From NCBI RefSeq assembly GCF_022605165.1, contig NC_063071.1:1488001-1552000 (forward strand): a stretch of 64,000 bases of DNA, in the 5' to 3' direction. The notes beneath the pieces are model-generated. The model saw only the letters and a program-made list of their open reading frames with translations, made no database searches and was not told where the DNA came from. Source of the stretch: Purpureocillium takamizusanense. Lineage: Eukaryota; Ascomycota; Sordariomycetes; Hypocreales; Ophiocordycipitaceae. A program made the translations under genes and the position numbers. This document shows, piece after piece, positions 45,917 through 57,089 of this stretch. How positions within the stretch are numbered: position 1 is the first letter of the stretch; each line of letters begins with the position of its first letter.

Positions 45917-48900
45917 GGCGCAGCGGCATTGCGAAGCGTTTGATTTCTGTACAACTGCGGTTTCGGTGACTGTCGCCGCTCGCGGCCCAAGTGACGCGCG
46001 CTGGGTTTTCTTCACGACTATCTCTAACTTGTATTATACGCCTGTCTTTTAATCACCTTGTACGGCCGGAACGGCGTCGAGCATCTGGGGAAAGGGGGCT
46101 GGGCGATTGACGTTCTGGACAGACTTGATTTCCGGGCTCGACATTCATCTGGTATTGATGCGTCGACTAGCGAACACGAAACGAAAGGCTATGTTATGGA
46201 TTGTTATCGTAGCTGGCTTTGAGTTTGCAGGGTGGTGAAGAGGCAGTCGCCTACAGCTTGTAGGTCGCACGCTCCACGGCTGGTCTGCGGATGTAGCAAT
46301 ATACGTTTATTGGGGGCAAGGATCCCCCTGTCTACCGGCGGCGGGCATGTTCAACGGTGACACGTTACTGCAGCTGGATTCAGTCAACGATCATCGGCTG
46401 CCATCTGACGTTGGGGGAAAGAAGGCCGCCCATCCGGCGACTCTCGCGCTAGCTAACCGCGCCTGTCGTTTTCATATCCGTGGAAGGTCTCGTTCAATAA
46501 GAAGGAACCAGCAAAGATGCACAGACGGGCGCTGAGGCCGCGCCTGGCTTGGCCCCCAACAATCCAGCTCACGTTCCAGGCTTGATCCCGGGGCCCCAGG
46601 GGCGCGCTCATATGAGGCTTCATGCCGATATCGAACTCGACCGCATCGTAGGGACGACGGGTCAATCTGGGACGCCCCTATCCGGGACGATATCGTGGCT
46701 CCACGAGCGACCACGGCGAGGAGGAGGAGGAGGGGTCCGCATTGATGAGCCCGAAAGCGCATCTGGCGGGCGCACGATTCGTCGCCGGCGAAAGCCTGCC
46801 GGCAGGGAATAGTACTCGACTCGCCATCCTGGCGTTTCAAGTAAACGGGTTAGGGTCACGCAACGTCCATGCCGGCACGCTGCCGTAGACGCCCTTCCCT
46901 GGTCCAGTATTGTGTTGTTTTGTTGGTTTTTGTGGAAGGAGCGAGTCCCCCCGACTCGTAGTGCTTTTGGAGCACATTACCCGGGCCAGGTCGATGAAGT
47001 ACGCAGGTAGGTACTACGTACTAAGGTAGGTGTCTTGGCTCCTCACTCGCTTGCTGCAGGTGAACTCTGAAGCTCATGCGGGTGGAGAGAAGGTTGGTCG
47101 TTGCCAAGCGCACCTGACTCCATGGGTAATCATAAATGGGCGCCGGGTATGCGCCCAAGAGGAAGGGGGTGGTTTGATGAATGGGCCGCACGAAAGAACC
47201 ATCGACGCTACAACCGAGCGCCCGATCGGACGGGATGGCAGGGTAAAAGGCGCCAGACGACGAGGTCGCGCGTTGAGATATCGGGGCCTTTGGCGCACCC
47301 TTTGGCGTCCACTGTGCGCGTGTTAGAGCACCACCACTTACTACCTACGTACTATGGGGTCGGGGTCACGAGCGGAACACGGAAGTTAGCATTGAGTCTT
47401 GGCCTGCCCCCCCCCCTTTCCCGGGAGAGAAGAAGGAAGCCGGGTCGAGGGGGGGCACGCAATCAATCAAAGCCCCAGATCCGCCGCGGGCGCCGCCATC
47501 ATGCGATTGTTACATCCCGCCAGGGCCGGCCCCCCCAGTACTTTCTCCTTCTTCCCCATAATAAACGGGACATGCAGGTTCTTCTCGGCATCCCTCTTTC
47601 GTGCTGCTGGTTCCGAGTGCGTAGGATACTAGGATGTGATGCCCCGTTCTCGGAGCTATCGGGCGCGCACGCGTGTGTGTGTCTATAGGATGCAGGGGCA
47701 CTGCATGTCCGTCGTCGGCGTCACGCAGCTTGATGACCCACCGCGGAGTCCGGGCACGCGGTTCGAGAAGCGTGCGCTCTCGGGGACCATGTGGGACGAG
47801 GAGTGATTGCCGGGGCATAACATCGGATCCCGGCCGAGAGAGAGATAGCGACAGCAAACTCAGCTCGACAAACGCGTCCATGAACCCAGTTGCACCCCAG
47901 GTGCAAAGTCAACCATCGGCTGAATCGTCTGCAGGGTGGAGGTGGTGCCGCTCCGTACTAACAGACGGGAGTGATCGCTTGCTGCTGCCGTATGCGGTCG
48001 CACTGCGAGATGCGCCAGGACCGTTGTTTCTGGGTCAAATGAAGGAGGTGAAGTTAGGGAGAGAGCGAGGGAGGCAAACTACGGTCGCGGTAAGGGCATG
48101 GCGTGGCGCAGCCTAGGGGGGAAGACGTCGTTGCCTGATTGTGTGGAGCGCGCCTGCTTCGTTCTCTGCGCAATGTACGAAGTAGAGTCAGTTTTTAGGA
48201 AAGACCACTCTCGATGGTCAGGCGAGCGTCGGCATGGTTGTCGACTTGTCTACGCTGCTCCTTCCTCCAACGCCCCAGCCAAGGAAAGTAACAGCCACGC
48301 GCAGTAGCGGCAGCGGCGAACCCTTCTTTGCCTTTTGCCCAGATGTTGCATTCTCTTCACGTCTTTCTTGTACGCCATCTCCCAAATTTTGTCGCTTCTT
48401 CTTCTCTTCCTGACATCATGCTCACCACCGGGGCGGGGGGGCCACCAAAGCCAACCTGCAAGCGTCCCCCGCCCCGATGACTCACTTTTAAGGCCCCAAG
48501 CCTCAAGGGGCACGCCATATCGCGATGGTAAGAGTTTGCCCAGGGTGTTTTCCGCAATGCAATAGGAAAACATTGGCTGACTGCCGCGCGCAAAGACCAT
48601 CGTTGCCATCATGGCGACCCGGGCCGCAGCGCTACGGCTGTGGGCCCCACGGCCGCGGGAAGGGAATTGTAGTCGCGATAGGTTCGTCTTGTCCATGCTC
48701 GACGGCTCGTTGTTATGCTAATGCTTATTGACAGTCGGCGACGGCACGGCTGAAAGCACTCGAGGTGTGAGTCAGACGGATCTCCTCCTGGCCGGCCAGA
48801 CACCCGTTGCCGCCGCCGCTATTGCCGCCGCGGCCCCGCCGCTGACGTTGGGGACGGCCCGGTGTGGACCCACTCGGCCGGCGCCCCGCCGAATGTATGG

Positions 48901-48946
48901 CCGGTGCGCAACTCGGTGGAGGGACATGGGGAATAGGGAGGCGCGG

Positions 48947-48971
48947 AAAAAAAAAGGGGGGGGGGGGGGGG
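48947..48971. repeat. A9-G16 homopolymer junction
   Basis: Nine A followed directly by sixteen G on the plus strand. Such long G runs are also prone to assembly length errors. Confidence 0.9.
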
Positions 48972-49689
48972 TTTGAACGGGACATGTACTTCGTAGATGG
49001 AGTAGCAAATAGTACTGCACAACTATCATGATTTCTGAAACTTGTGTGAGCCATGAAGCTATGACATCTGCAAAGTCAAATTGCAACCCAAACAAGCGCT
49101 GACATGGTTCCCGCAGAGGCGTAGTGCCGAGACGGGGCCGTCTAGAGAGAGATACTCCGTGACAAAACCCGACAGAGGGGCTGTAGGCCAGACTTTACAA
49201 CTTGAAGGCTTGGCTTGGAGTTCCCGTTGTTTATTGTGAGGGCGTGTACAGCGTGGTTTGCTTCTGCCAGTCGCAGTGGCACCCAGTGGGCGGGGGAGAG
49301 CGCAAGCATTCGTAGCGTGCGTGCATGTTTGGAGTTTGGGTTTGGCAGTTACGTTTCTTTGATTCTCAGGCCATGGCCAGGGTTGAGCTGGCGGCCTGCG
49401 TCCAACATATTTGTTGTGAGATTACGAAGCGACGCGTGACTGCGAGCACACTCGCCACGTTTATGGAAGACGGAGTAATCGATCCGTGTTACCAGTGGCA
49501 TTTATCTGAACCCCCTAACCTCGCTGTCTTCTACCTCTACTCGTACAGTACCACAGAGCTCTGCTTGACGACCCAACTCTGCTGCAAGAGCATAGAAATA
49601 CCAACGGCCTGAAAGACATAACATAAACCGGGGCTGTCTCTCACGAGAGACGTCGGGTTGAGTGTTAAGACAACGCGCCCACGACAAAG

Positions 49690-49809
49690 CCCAGGAGGTC
49701 GCAGATGATTGTGATGGTCAGGAGCAAGGGCCTTGGTGAAGCCAGACGCGGGTCTGCCGCCAGCAGAGCCCCCGGTCCTGACCATCACAATCATCTGAGT
49801 CCTCCTGGG
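49690..49809. repeat. Long inverted repeat / hairpin (34-bp arms, 52-base loop)
   Basis: Left arm 49690-49723 and right arm 49776-49809 are reverse complements at 31 of 34 positions; the three mismatches are adjacent (TCG against ACT) about nine bases from the outer end. The inner 22 bp (GATGATTGTGATGGTCAGGA core) pair perfectly. Transcribed in either direction this would fold into a stable stem-loop, the shape of a milRNA-like precursor or a miniature inverted-repeat element. No protein is encoded. Function unknown. Confidence 0.85.
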
Positions 49810-51202
49810 ATTTGTCGGTTTTTGTTCATGAATCGCCTCGGTCGTGACGACCTGAACAGGTTGCATGCGGAGCCTCTCCCCCTGAAGTGACGCCAATGAG
49901 CGGATTGAACAATTTCGAGACTTTGACTTGAGCTAGCAGTACGTACGGGGGGGGGGGTTTCAGTGAGCCCGGGCCAGAACCTCATCGTATATGACTGCCC
50001 GAGGGACGAGTGCTGCGTTCGTCGACATTGTGTAATTGTCTGATTCGTAGAGGACAACGAGGTGCTCACAACGGTGGCGGGAAGAAGATGAAGACATAGC
50101 AACTTGATTGACAAGCAATGTTCCTAGAGTACAAGATATACACTCAAACAATGGACGGGCATCAGTCATTTATAGTCGGTCGATGGATGCCCGTGTCCGT
50201 TTTCCCGTAGAGCAAGAGCGGCGCATACGCCCTCGAAGCTGCTCGAGACGCACTTCAACCGGGCGCTCGTTCGAGTACATGAAAAGGCCTCACTCATTTG
50301 ACGCCCCGGCAAACGGAGCTAATGGTCCTTTTGCGTGTGTCTGTTCGCGATATGAGGCTATAGACACTTTTCCCCGTGAGGCGGTCGAACACTGAACGCC
50401 CGGGGGGCACGCGACCACCGCCGCGCAGTCCAACCTCAGAAGCGACAAGCTACTGCATCCTCGTCACGGACATGAGGATCTGAGGGAATTAGGAGAGCAC
50501 ATCTTCGGGACTGTGATTCGGATGATTCGGATGACCTGGCCGCTGCTCGTACTTCATACAAGATGCTACGTACTACGAGCCGTCGTCCTGCGCGTGGTTC
50601 ATCGAGAAAAGACGGGGCACCGGGATGCGGCATGCAACGCCCCGTTTGTATGCTTCGACGCAGGTTCGCCCGCCTCGCCATCGGCTGATCGGCCCCCCTC
50701 CCCCCTCTGCCCCTGTCGCGGCTGCACTACCATCAACTTAGTACAGGTAAGGAAGCAAGCACCCCGGATATGCTCCCGTAGCGCCAATCGCCGCCCATCA
50801 CCCCCTGATCGCTCGATCCCGGATACTTGTCGTCGCGGGGAAATGGCGGGAGCTTGCGCCGGAAATATGACTACCGCTGGTGGTCATGGCCGAAGACGCC
50901 CAGCTGTCTGTCTGGCTGACGATGAAGCGGATAAGTCGTGCCGTTGGGGGACTGAACTCTCCGCGCACGTAGCATCACGGCTCAAAGGTCGATAAGAGCC
51001 TGAATAGTGTGAAATGGGGACATTTCCGGAAGACTCGAGCCGTCGTCGCAACGCTAGTCTTTGTCTGGCCGGGGGAACAAAGTTGGCGGACTTCAGCAAA
51101 ACCACCAATGTTTCAATCACGGCCACGACAACAGTCCCACAGCCTCGCGACTTTCAGTGTACCGGGCCAGCAGGTGAGCATCTCTGATCATGACACCTTT
51201 CC

Positions 51203-51225
51203 AAAAAAAAAAAAAAAAAAAAAAA
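51203..51225. repeat. 23-base poly-A tract
   Basis: Uninterrupted run of 23 A about 270 bp from the tRNA gene. No retroposon body was recognised upstream. Confidence 0.95.
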
Positions 51226-51474
51226 GTAATTATTGTGAAATACGATTACTCGTCGGCACGTTCTGTGGCGATTGTCTTGCTCTGGGGCCGAGCCCATTTG
51301 CCCCATGCGTGATGTTCCACTCACCCACCTCTCTCTCACCAGCCTCACCACGCAGTTGTTCAATGCAGCCAGCAAAAAGGCAGCCCCTCCAGCGTGGAGT
51401 AAGTACCAATCCGTTACGTTTTCGGATGCACAAATGAACAAAGAGGACAAACAGAGACAAGCACTGCTACGAGC

Positions 51475-51485
51475 AAAAAAGAAAA
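51475..51485 (-). terminator. RNA polymerase III T-tract terminator of the tRNA gene
   Basis: Read on the minus strand, four T (51485-51482) and then six T (51480-51475) follow the tRNA 3' end by about ten bases, the normal Pol III stop signal. Confidence 0.7.
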
Positions 51486-51494
51486 GGAATCACG

Positions 51495-51612
51495 CGACAG
51501 AGACAGGATTCGAACCTGCGAGGCCAAGGCCAAAGGATATCTAATCTGGAAACACGTCGTAAAAACAGTTTCCGCTTCAAGTCCTTCCCGTTAACCACTC
51601 CGGCACTCTGCC
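51495..51612 (-). tRNA. tRNA-Ser (anticodon UGA) with a 37-nt intron
   Basis: The minus strand folds into a full tRNA: acceptor GGCAGAG pairing with CTCTGTC (one G-U), D-stem CCG/CGG, anticodon stem AAGGA/TCCTT with anticodon TGA, a class II variable arm (GGCC TT GGCC), and T-arm GCAGG TTCGAAT CCTGT. The discriminator is G73, the usual serine identity base in fungi. The intron runs from 51575 to 51539, starting after the base 3' of the anticodon as in canonical nuclear pre-tRNAs. Internal Pol III A-box (TGCCGGAGTGG) and B-box (GGTTCGAATCC) are present. Reads UCA codons (and related UCN by wobble). Confidence 0.93.
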
Positions 51613-52282
51613 GTTTTATTTTCGTGATGGTTCCTGGGGTGGGTCCTTATTGCGGTAGATATGCCGCGGGGCGCGGGCCTCTTCGCCTTGGGTGAAAGTA
51701 GCAATAGAAGACGAAAAACATTTCCCGTGCAGCGAGCAGCCAGGCGTCTCTTGAGCTGAACGCATGTTGTATTGTTGTAGAGTTAAAAGTGTTGATCGGA
51801 TTCCGCGGCGCCGAGCCATCTGTCGGGATGGCTGCGTTGCCTCTTCGCCCTGCCCCCGTGAATAGAGTGCGGGTGGCAGGTTTGATGCAGATGCTGGGCG
51901 TGGGCTGATGCCATCGCGATGCAGCAGGAGCGTAAACAGCAGGCTGAGCAAAGAGATGCGTCCAGGGCTCTGGTGCGATGCGCCAATTGGGCAGCGTCAG
52001 GGCAGTCCTTTATTGGGGCCAGGGCCCAGTAATGGGTGGGATTGCGGGCGGCGCTCGGCGCTGACGCTGCTTTTTTGCGGTGAGCTCGTTGCTGTAAGAA
52101 CAGGGGCAAGCGTAAGGTAGTTACGAGGCACGCGGATCTTATTAGTCCTCTTACAGCCCGATCCCAAGCTCAATTAACTATGAAGAACCTAGCGGCAGTA
52201 ACACTTATCAAGTCTCTATGTTACTAACGGGCACTCAGGTGTAATACAGGGCTACGGAATTATACATCCATCTATTCAGCGC
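51613..52282. other. Intergenic region between tRNA-Ser and the dehydrogenase 3' end
   Basis: 670 bp with no supported gene. AT-richer DNA at about 52140-52260, just beyond the dehydrogenase stop (minus strand), is a likely polyadenylation region. Confidence 0.6.
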
Positions 52283-53393
52283 TTAATAGTCGTAGAAGCC
52301 CTTGCTGGACTTTTTGCCGAGCCAGCCGGCGTCGACCATCTTGCCGAGCAGGACACTGGGGCGATACTTGGAATCGCCCGTCTCCTCATGCAGGACCTTC
52401 ATGATGGAGAGGCAGGTGTCGAGGCCGATGAAGTCGGCGAGCTGGAGCGGGCCCATGGGGACGTTGGTGCCGTTCTTCATGATGGCGTCGATGGAGTCGC
52501 GGTCGCCGACGCCGGTCTCGAGGCAGATGACGGCCTCGTTGATGTAGGGCATGAGAATACGGTTGGCGAGGAAGCCGGGGGAGTCGGCGGAGACGGAGGT
52601 GACCTTGCCGAGGCGCTTGCAGAATTCGACGGCGGTGTCGAGCGTCTCCTTGCTGGTCTGGAGGCCGCTGATGATCTCGACGCCCTTTTGGACGGGGACG
52701 GGGTTCATGAAGTGGGTGGAGACGACGCGGGACGAGGCCGAGGTGTCGGTGGGGTCGGTGGTGGTGGCGGCGGCGATGCGAGTGATGGAGATGGAGGACG
52801 TGTTGGTGGCGAGGATGGCATGCTTGGGGCAGACGTTGGCGAGGTTGCGGAAGATGTCGAACTTGAGCGCGGGGATCTCGGGGACGGCCTCAATGACAAA
52901 GTCGATGGCGGCGAGGTCTTCCATCTTGGTGCTCGGCGTGAGCAGGGAGCGCGCCTTGTCGGCCTGTTCCTGCGTGAGGCGCGACTTGGAAACGTCCTTG
53001 GCCAGGAGCTTGTCTGGGCGGTGTCAGCGAATCTGTGTGTGTCTCTCTCTGTAGGGACTTGGGGGGGGGTCTGCGATTGCGACGGACCGGCAAAGGCGAG
53101 GCCCTTGCTGAGGGCCTTGTCGGATGTGTCAATGAGCGTCACGGGGACCTGCGCCTTTTGCGCAGCGACAAGGGCGATGCCGAGACCCTGAGAAACGGCA
53201 AAAAGTCAGCATCATCGTCGTCGTCTTGTCTCTTCACGTGTCATGCATGGAGGGCCGGGCGACGAACCATCTGGCCGGCGCCGATGACGCCCAGGCTCTT
53301 GACGTCGGCGGCGAGCTGGCGCGGGGTCGAGCTGAAGGCGCGCACCTGGCGCGTTGCCCCGAGAGCCCGCATGCGAAGAATTGAGCTGGCCAT
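52283..53393 (-). CDS. Mitochondrial L-3-hydroxyacyl-CoA dehydrogenase (3-hydroxybutyryl-CoA dehydrogenase type)
   Basis: Exons (minus) 53393-53268, 53187-53088, 53013-52283; 318 residues, normal for the short-chain HAD family. It oxidises L-3-hydroxyacyl-CoA with NAD+ in beta-oxidation of short and medium chains. The N-terminus is Arg/Ser/Ala-rich (RQVRAFSSTPRQLAA), a mitochondrial presequence with a likely cleavage near residue 20-25. Rossmann motif GVIGAGQMGLGIA spans intron 1. The catalytic His is in STHFMNPVPVQKGVEII, the partner Glu in IEAVPEIPALK, and NTSSISIT is the substrate loop; the C-terminal dimerisation domain has GPLQLADFIGLD and ends KGFYDY. Intron donors are GTTCGT and GTCCGT, weaker than usual. 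Shares a 407-bp divergent promoter with TOF1. Confidence 0.95.
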
Positions 53394-53506
53394 TGTGTGT
53401 GCTGGTCGGGGGTTGTCGTGAGGTGCGAGCGGACGGTCGGCAAGCAGCTGCAGCGGCGTCGGTCGGCGATGGGCACCGGGGGAGCTATAAGGGATTGGAT
53501 GGGTAA

Positions 53507-53512
53507 CCTCGG
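53507..53512. promoter_or_regulatory. CCTCGG motif (FarA/FarB/Ctf1 fatty-acid response type)
   Basis: CCTCGG is the known core site of the FarA/FarB (Ctf1) fatty-acid regulators controlling beta-oxidation genes in filamentous ascomycetes. It sits about 115 bp upstream of the dehydrogenase ATG. Occurrence is seen; binding is inferred. Confidence 0.5.
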
Positions 53513-53585
53513 CCTTTGCGGGGCAGCTTCCAGCGCCGGGCACCCGCTGGAGCCCGCTGTACCGACTACAGCCTCTCGGGCGTTG

Positions 53586-53591
53586 CCGAGG
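53586..53591. promoter_or_regulatory. Second CCTCGG-type motif (CCGAGG)
   Basis: Same hexamer in opposite orientation, about 195 bp upstream of the dehydrogenase ATG and roughly 210 bp from the TOF1 ATG. Confidence 0.45.
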
Positions 53592-53694
53592 ATCAGCCAG
53601 TTGGGATGGAGCCGGTCGGGTGGCTTGGTGGGTGCTGGATTGGGAGCCATGAGCCCCACAAGGCCGGCGCTTTACGCGAGACCACCCAGTTCCG

Positions 53695-53710
53695 ACGCGT
53701 CGAGACGCGT
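53695..53710. promoter_or_regulatory. Paired MluI cell-cycle boxes (MCB) upstream of TOF1
   Basis: Two ACGCGT palindromes at 53695-53700 and 53705-53710, ten bases apart start to start. This is the site of MBF (Mbp1/Swi6-type) that drives G1/S expression of replication genes. TOF1 is a replication-fork protein, so function and motif agree. A half-match ACGCGA lies at 53674-53679. Confidence 0.6.
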
Positions 53711-53800
53711 AAAAGGACATCTCACTCCACGACCGCAAAGCAACCGCAATCGCAACACGCCGCAGCGGCGCAAAGACACCATCGAGCTGCCGCCATCACC

Positions 53801-56800
53801 ATGGAGCCTCTGGACGGGTCTGCGGACACTGTGCACCCGGAGGTGCGGGCGCACGTCAACTCGCTCGTCTCGGCGGTAAGCTGCCCTCGGTTGGCTGGTG
53901 ATATGAGATGCCAGGGGCAATGCTAACAAGTGGCCAGCTCGGTGGCATCAGCGCGGACGGCGACGGCCAATACCAGCTCGGCGACGACGCCCTCGAGGTG
54001 CTACGGGACATCAAACGATGGATCCGCTTCTACGACGAAAAGACGAACCGCATGGACGTGGCGCGATGCCTCTTCGACGCCAACCTCGTCGAGGGCGACC
54101 TGCTCCCCATCCTCGCGCAGTGGCCAGAGAACGCCATGGACAACCGCTTCAAGGCCCGCGTCGCCCTGTCGTGCTTCGAGGTCATGGTCCCGCTGACCTG
54201 GCCCATGGACCGCGACAAGGAGCGCATGACGGTCAACCACCACCGACACGTGCCCGTCCTGGAGCTGGCCCAGGTGCAGTACAAGCGCGCCATCATCAAC
54301 TTTGACGGCGCCCGCATCCTCCACACCGCGGTACGCGCGGCCCTACCCTCCATGGCCATTCCCACAGGCGATCGCACGGCCCGCGACCACGGCATCATCA
54401 AGCTCGTGTTGTTCTTCCTCCGCAACATGGCCATGATTGCGCCGCCGCCCAACGTCAAATATGACGGAGACGAGACCCAGATATCGAGATCGGCCACCAT
54501 CGATGCCTTCTCCTACCAAGACATCTTCCTCTTCCTCCTCACGCTTGCGTCCAACATGGGGGACGAGTTCCGCACCGAGGACACTACCGTCATGGAAATC
54601 ATATACCACCTCGTCAAGCGCGTCGACCAGCAAAAGCTCTTCATGGACGAGCAACAGCTGAACAAGGCCAAGGCCGGCGAGCTGTCCGCCATGATGAATA
54701 AGGAGTCTGCGATGCTCAAGGCATTTAATCGCAAGGGCCCGACGCGCCACAACCGGTTTGGGACCATGGTCTGGGTCCAGCGCGACGACGGCAAGATGTC
54801 GTCGCTGTCGGGGCAGGACGCGTTGGCCGACGCCACGACGCGCAATCAAAAGATGGACGGCAACAAGACGTTCAAGCCGCCGCGGCGCGCGAGAAAGGAG
54901 AACAAGGACGAGCGCGATCTGGGCCTGCCGCAGAAGCTCAACGCCCGTGCCAACGACCAGCTCCGAGGGTTCGTCCAGGAGTTTCTCGACTCAGGCTTCA
55001 ACCCGCTGTTTCAGCACGTGCGCAAGACCATCGACCGTGAGGCCCCGCACGTCATGCAGTATCACCGGCGGCAGTTCTTCTACCTGGTGGCCTGGTTTCT
55101 GGAAGCCGAGCGCGTGAGACGGGCGTCCAAGAAGGGCGCGGGTGGCGGCGAGAGCGACGTCAGCAGTTTCAACCTGGTGGCCGGTGTGTTGAACCAGGAA
55201 ATGTTCATCACGCTCAACCGGGCGCTTCACGAGTCGTACGACTACAAGGACTGGCAGGAGCTCGCGGCCGTGATGCGATGCTTCACGCAGATCCTATTGA
55301 CGGTGCAGGAAATGTCGGCGTGCGGCAACGACGACGACGAGGAAATCGCCGAGAACGTGCTGAGCCGCTTGTTCTACGAAGAGTCGACACACGACGCCAT
55401 CGCCAACATCATACGCGGCTACAAGGACCAGGGCTTTGACTACCTCGATGCGGCCACGGAGCTCGTGCACAACTACTTGCGCATCCTCGAGGCGTACTCG
55501 AAGCAAAATGTGGACATGCAGGTGCGGTCGCGCAAGCGCACACGGCGCAAGAAGCAAGACGCTCAAACGGCCGGGGGAGACGGCGACGACAACCCCGAGG
55601 ACAACGAAGACGAGTCGGCAGACGACGAGCAAAATGCCGAGCGCACGTCCAAGGAGCGCAAGTTTGACTTTCACAGATTCGCTGCCCGGTTCACTCCGCA
55701 GGGCGTGGTCGACACGTTCATGACGTTTACCAAGTACTATCGGGACCTGAGCGAGGCGCAGCTGAAGCGCGCGCATCGATACTTTTACCGCCTCGCGTTC
55801 AAGCAGGACATGAGCGTCATGCTGTTCCGGGTGGACATCATCCATCTGCTGTACAACATGATCAAGGGCCCTGAGCCGCTCGACAAGTCGTCCGGCTCGT
55901 TCAAGGACTGGGAGGAGCTCGTGAAACAAATTCTGCGCAAGTGCTTCAAGAAGATTGAAGAGCGGCCGGAGCTGGTGGTGGAGATGCTCTTCAGCAAGCT
56001 GCAGGGCACCGCCTTCTTCCTCGAGTACGGGTACGAGCGACAGACGACGGCCAGCAAGGCCAAAGCGCGGCCGGCGACGGAGCTGGAGTTTCGACACACC
56101 GAGGAGCGCGACCGACAGGTGGCGATCGTGGTGGGCGCGATGCTGGACAGGAACGAAAACGACCACATCAACTGGGTGAAGCGCGTGCTGGCGGATGCAG
56201 AGAACGAGCGACGGTCCTGGCAGGCTCTGCCGTCGGTTGAGGACCCCTTCGAAGAAGAGCCGGTGGGGGAGGTAGAGCCCAAGAAGCCCCCCATGATAAG
56301 TGAGTCTTTCTGTGTCCGCCCCTGCCGTCGATGTCTCGCTAAGTGCATAGCTGTACGTCCCGACGACCAAACCCACCGGACAGCCATGTTCAAGAATTCG
56401 TACCTACGCCTGCTCATGACGGTATGCGGCTTTCAACGGCTCGGCCCCGTCTCGGAAGAAACGGTCGACTCTGTATGGATCATCCCCGACGACGTCGTTG
56501 CGGACCACCTGAAGGACTCGCTGCATTTTATAAACCAGGCCGAGTTCAGCCCGCCGACGTTTGAGGACGGCGTCCTCGCCGAGCACCAGCTGCGGCGCAA
56601 GACGGTGCCGCGCAAAAAGGCCGCCTTTGACGACGATGACGGCGACGACGACGCCATGCTCGACGACGAGCTGCTCTTCCCCGCCGGCGGGCCGACGGCA
56701 CACCGAGCCATTGACGCGCCCAAAAAGGCCAAGAAGACGCACCGTCGACGCCGCGCGGGCAGCGCAGAGCAGTCTCCAGACGAGGCGGAGCTGGACGAAA

Positions 56801-57054
56801 AGGCGCGCCGCCGCCGCGAAAAGGAGCTCGAGAAGGCGCGTCGCATCAAGTCGGCGCTATACGTGCGCGAGGGCGACGACGAGTTCGACTCGGACGAGGA
56901 CGAGGCCTTTTTCGCGCGCGAGCGCGCCATTGCCGAGCGCGCGAAGAAGGCGGCCGCGTCGGCGACGGGAGAGCTGCCCGGCGGCGGCGTGGCGACGGCG
57001 GCCCGCAAGAAGCGCAAGTCGGAGGCGCTGCTCGCCGTCAGCGACGACGACGAC

Positions 57055-57089
<35 letters not shown>

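Larger units (their letters stand above)
45917..51474. other. 5.6-kb region without a recognisable gene
   Basis: From the homeobox stop to the tRNA. It contains GTACTACGTAC (47011-47021), an A9G16 homopolymer pair (48947-48971), the large hairpin at 49690-49809 and a 23-base A run (51203-51225). Open frames up to 195 codons (47101-47688 plus) have no domain features. It appears to hold 3' flank, non-coding DNA and simple repeats only. Confidence 0.55.
53394..53800. promoter_or_regulatory. Bidirectional promoter of the hydroxyacyl-CoA dehydrogenase and TOF1
   Basis: 407 bp separate the two start codons. On the dehydrogenase side are two CCTCGG/CCGAGG hexamers and a CCAAT box (ATTGG at 53494-53498, CCAAT on the dehydrogenase strand, about 101 bp before its ATG). 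On the TOF1 side are two ACGCGT boxes about 90-106 bp before its ATG. Confidence 0.8.

Noticed and set aside
52388..53191. 267-codon plus-strand open frame rich in Gly, Asp and Val
   Set aside because: Antisense to the 3-hydroxyacyl-CoA dehydrogenase exons.
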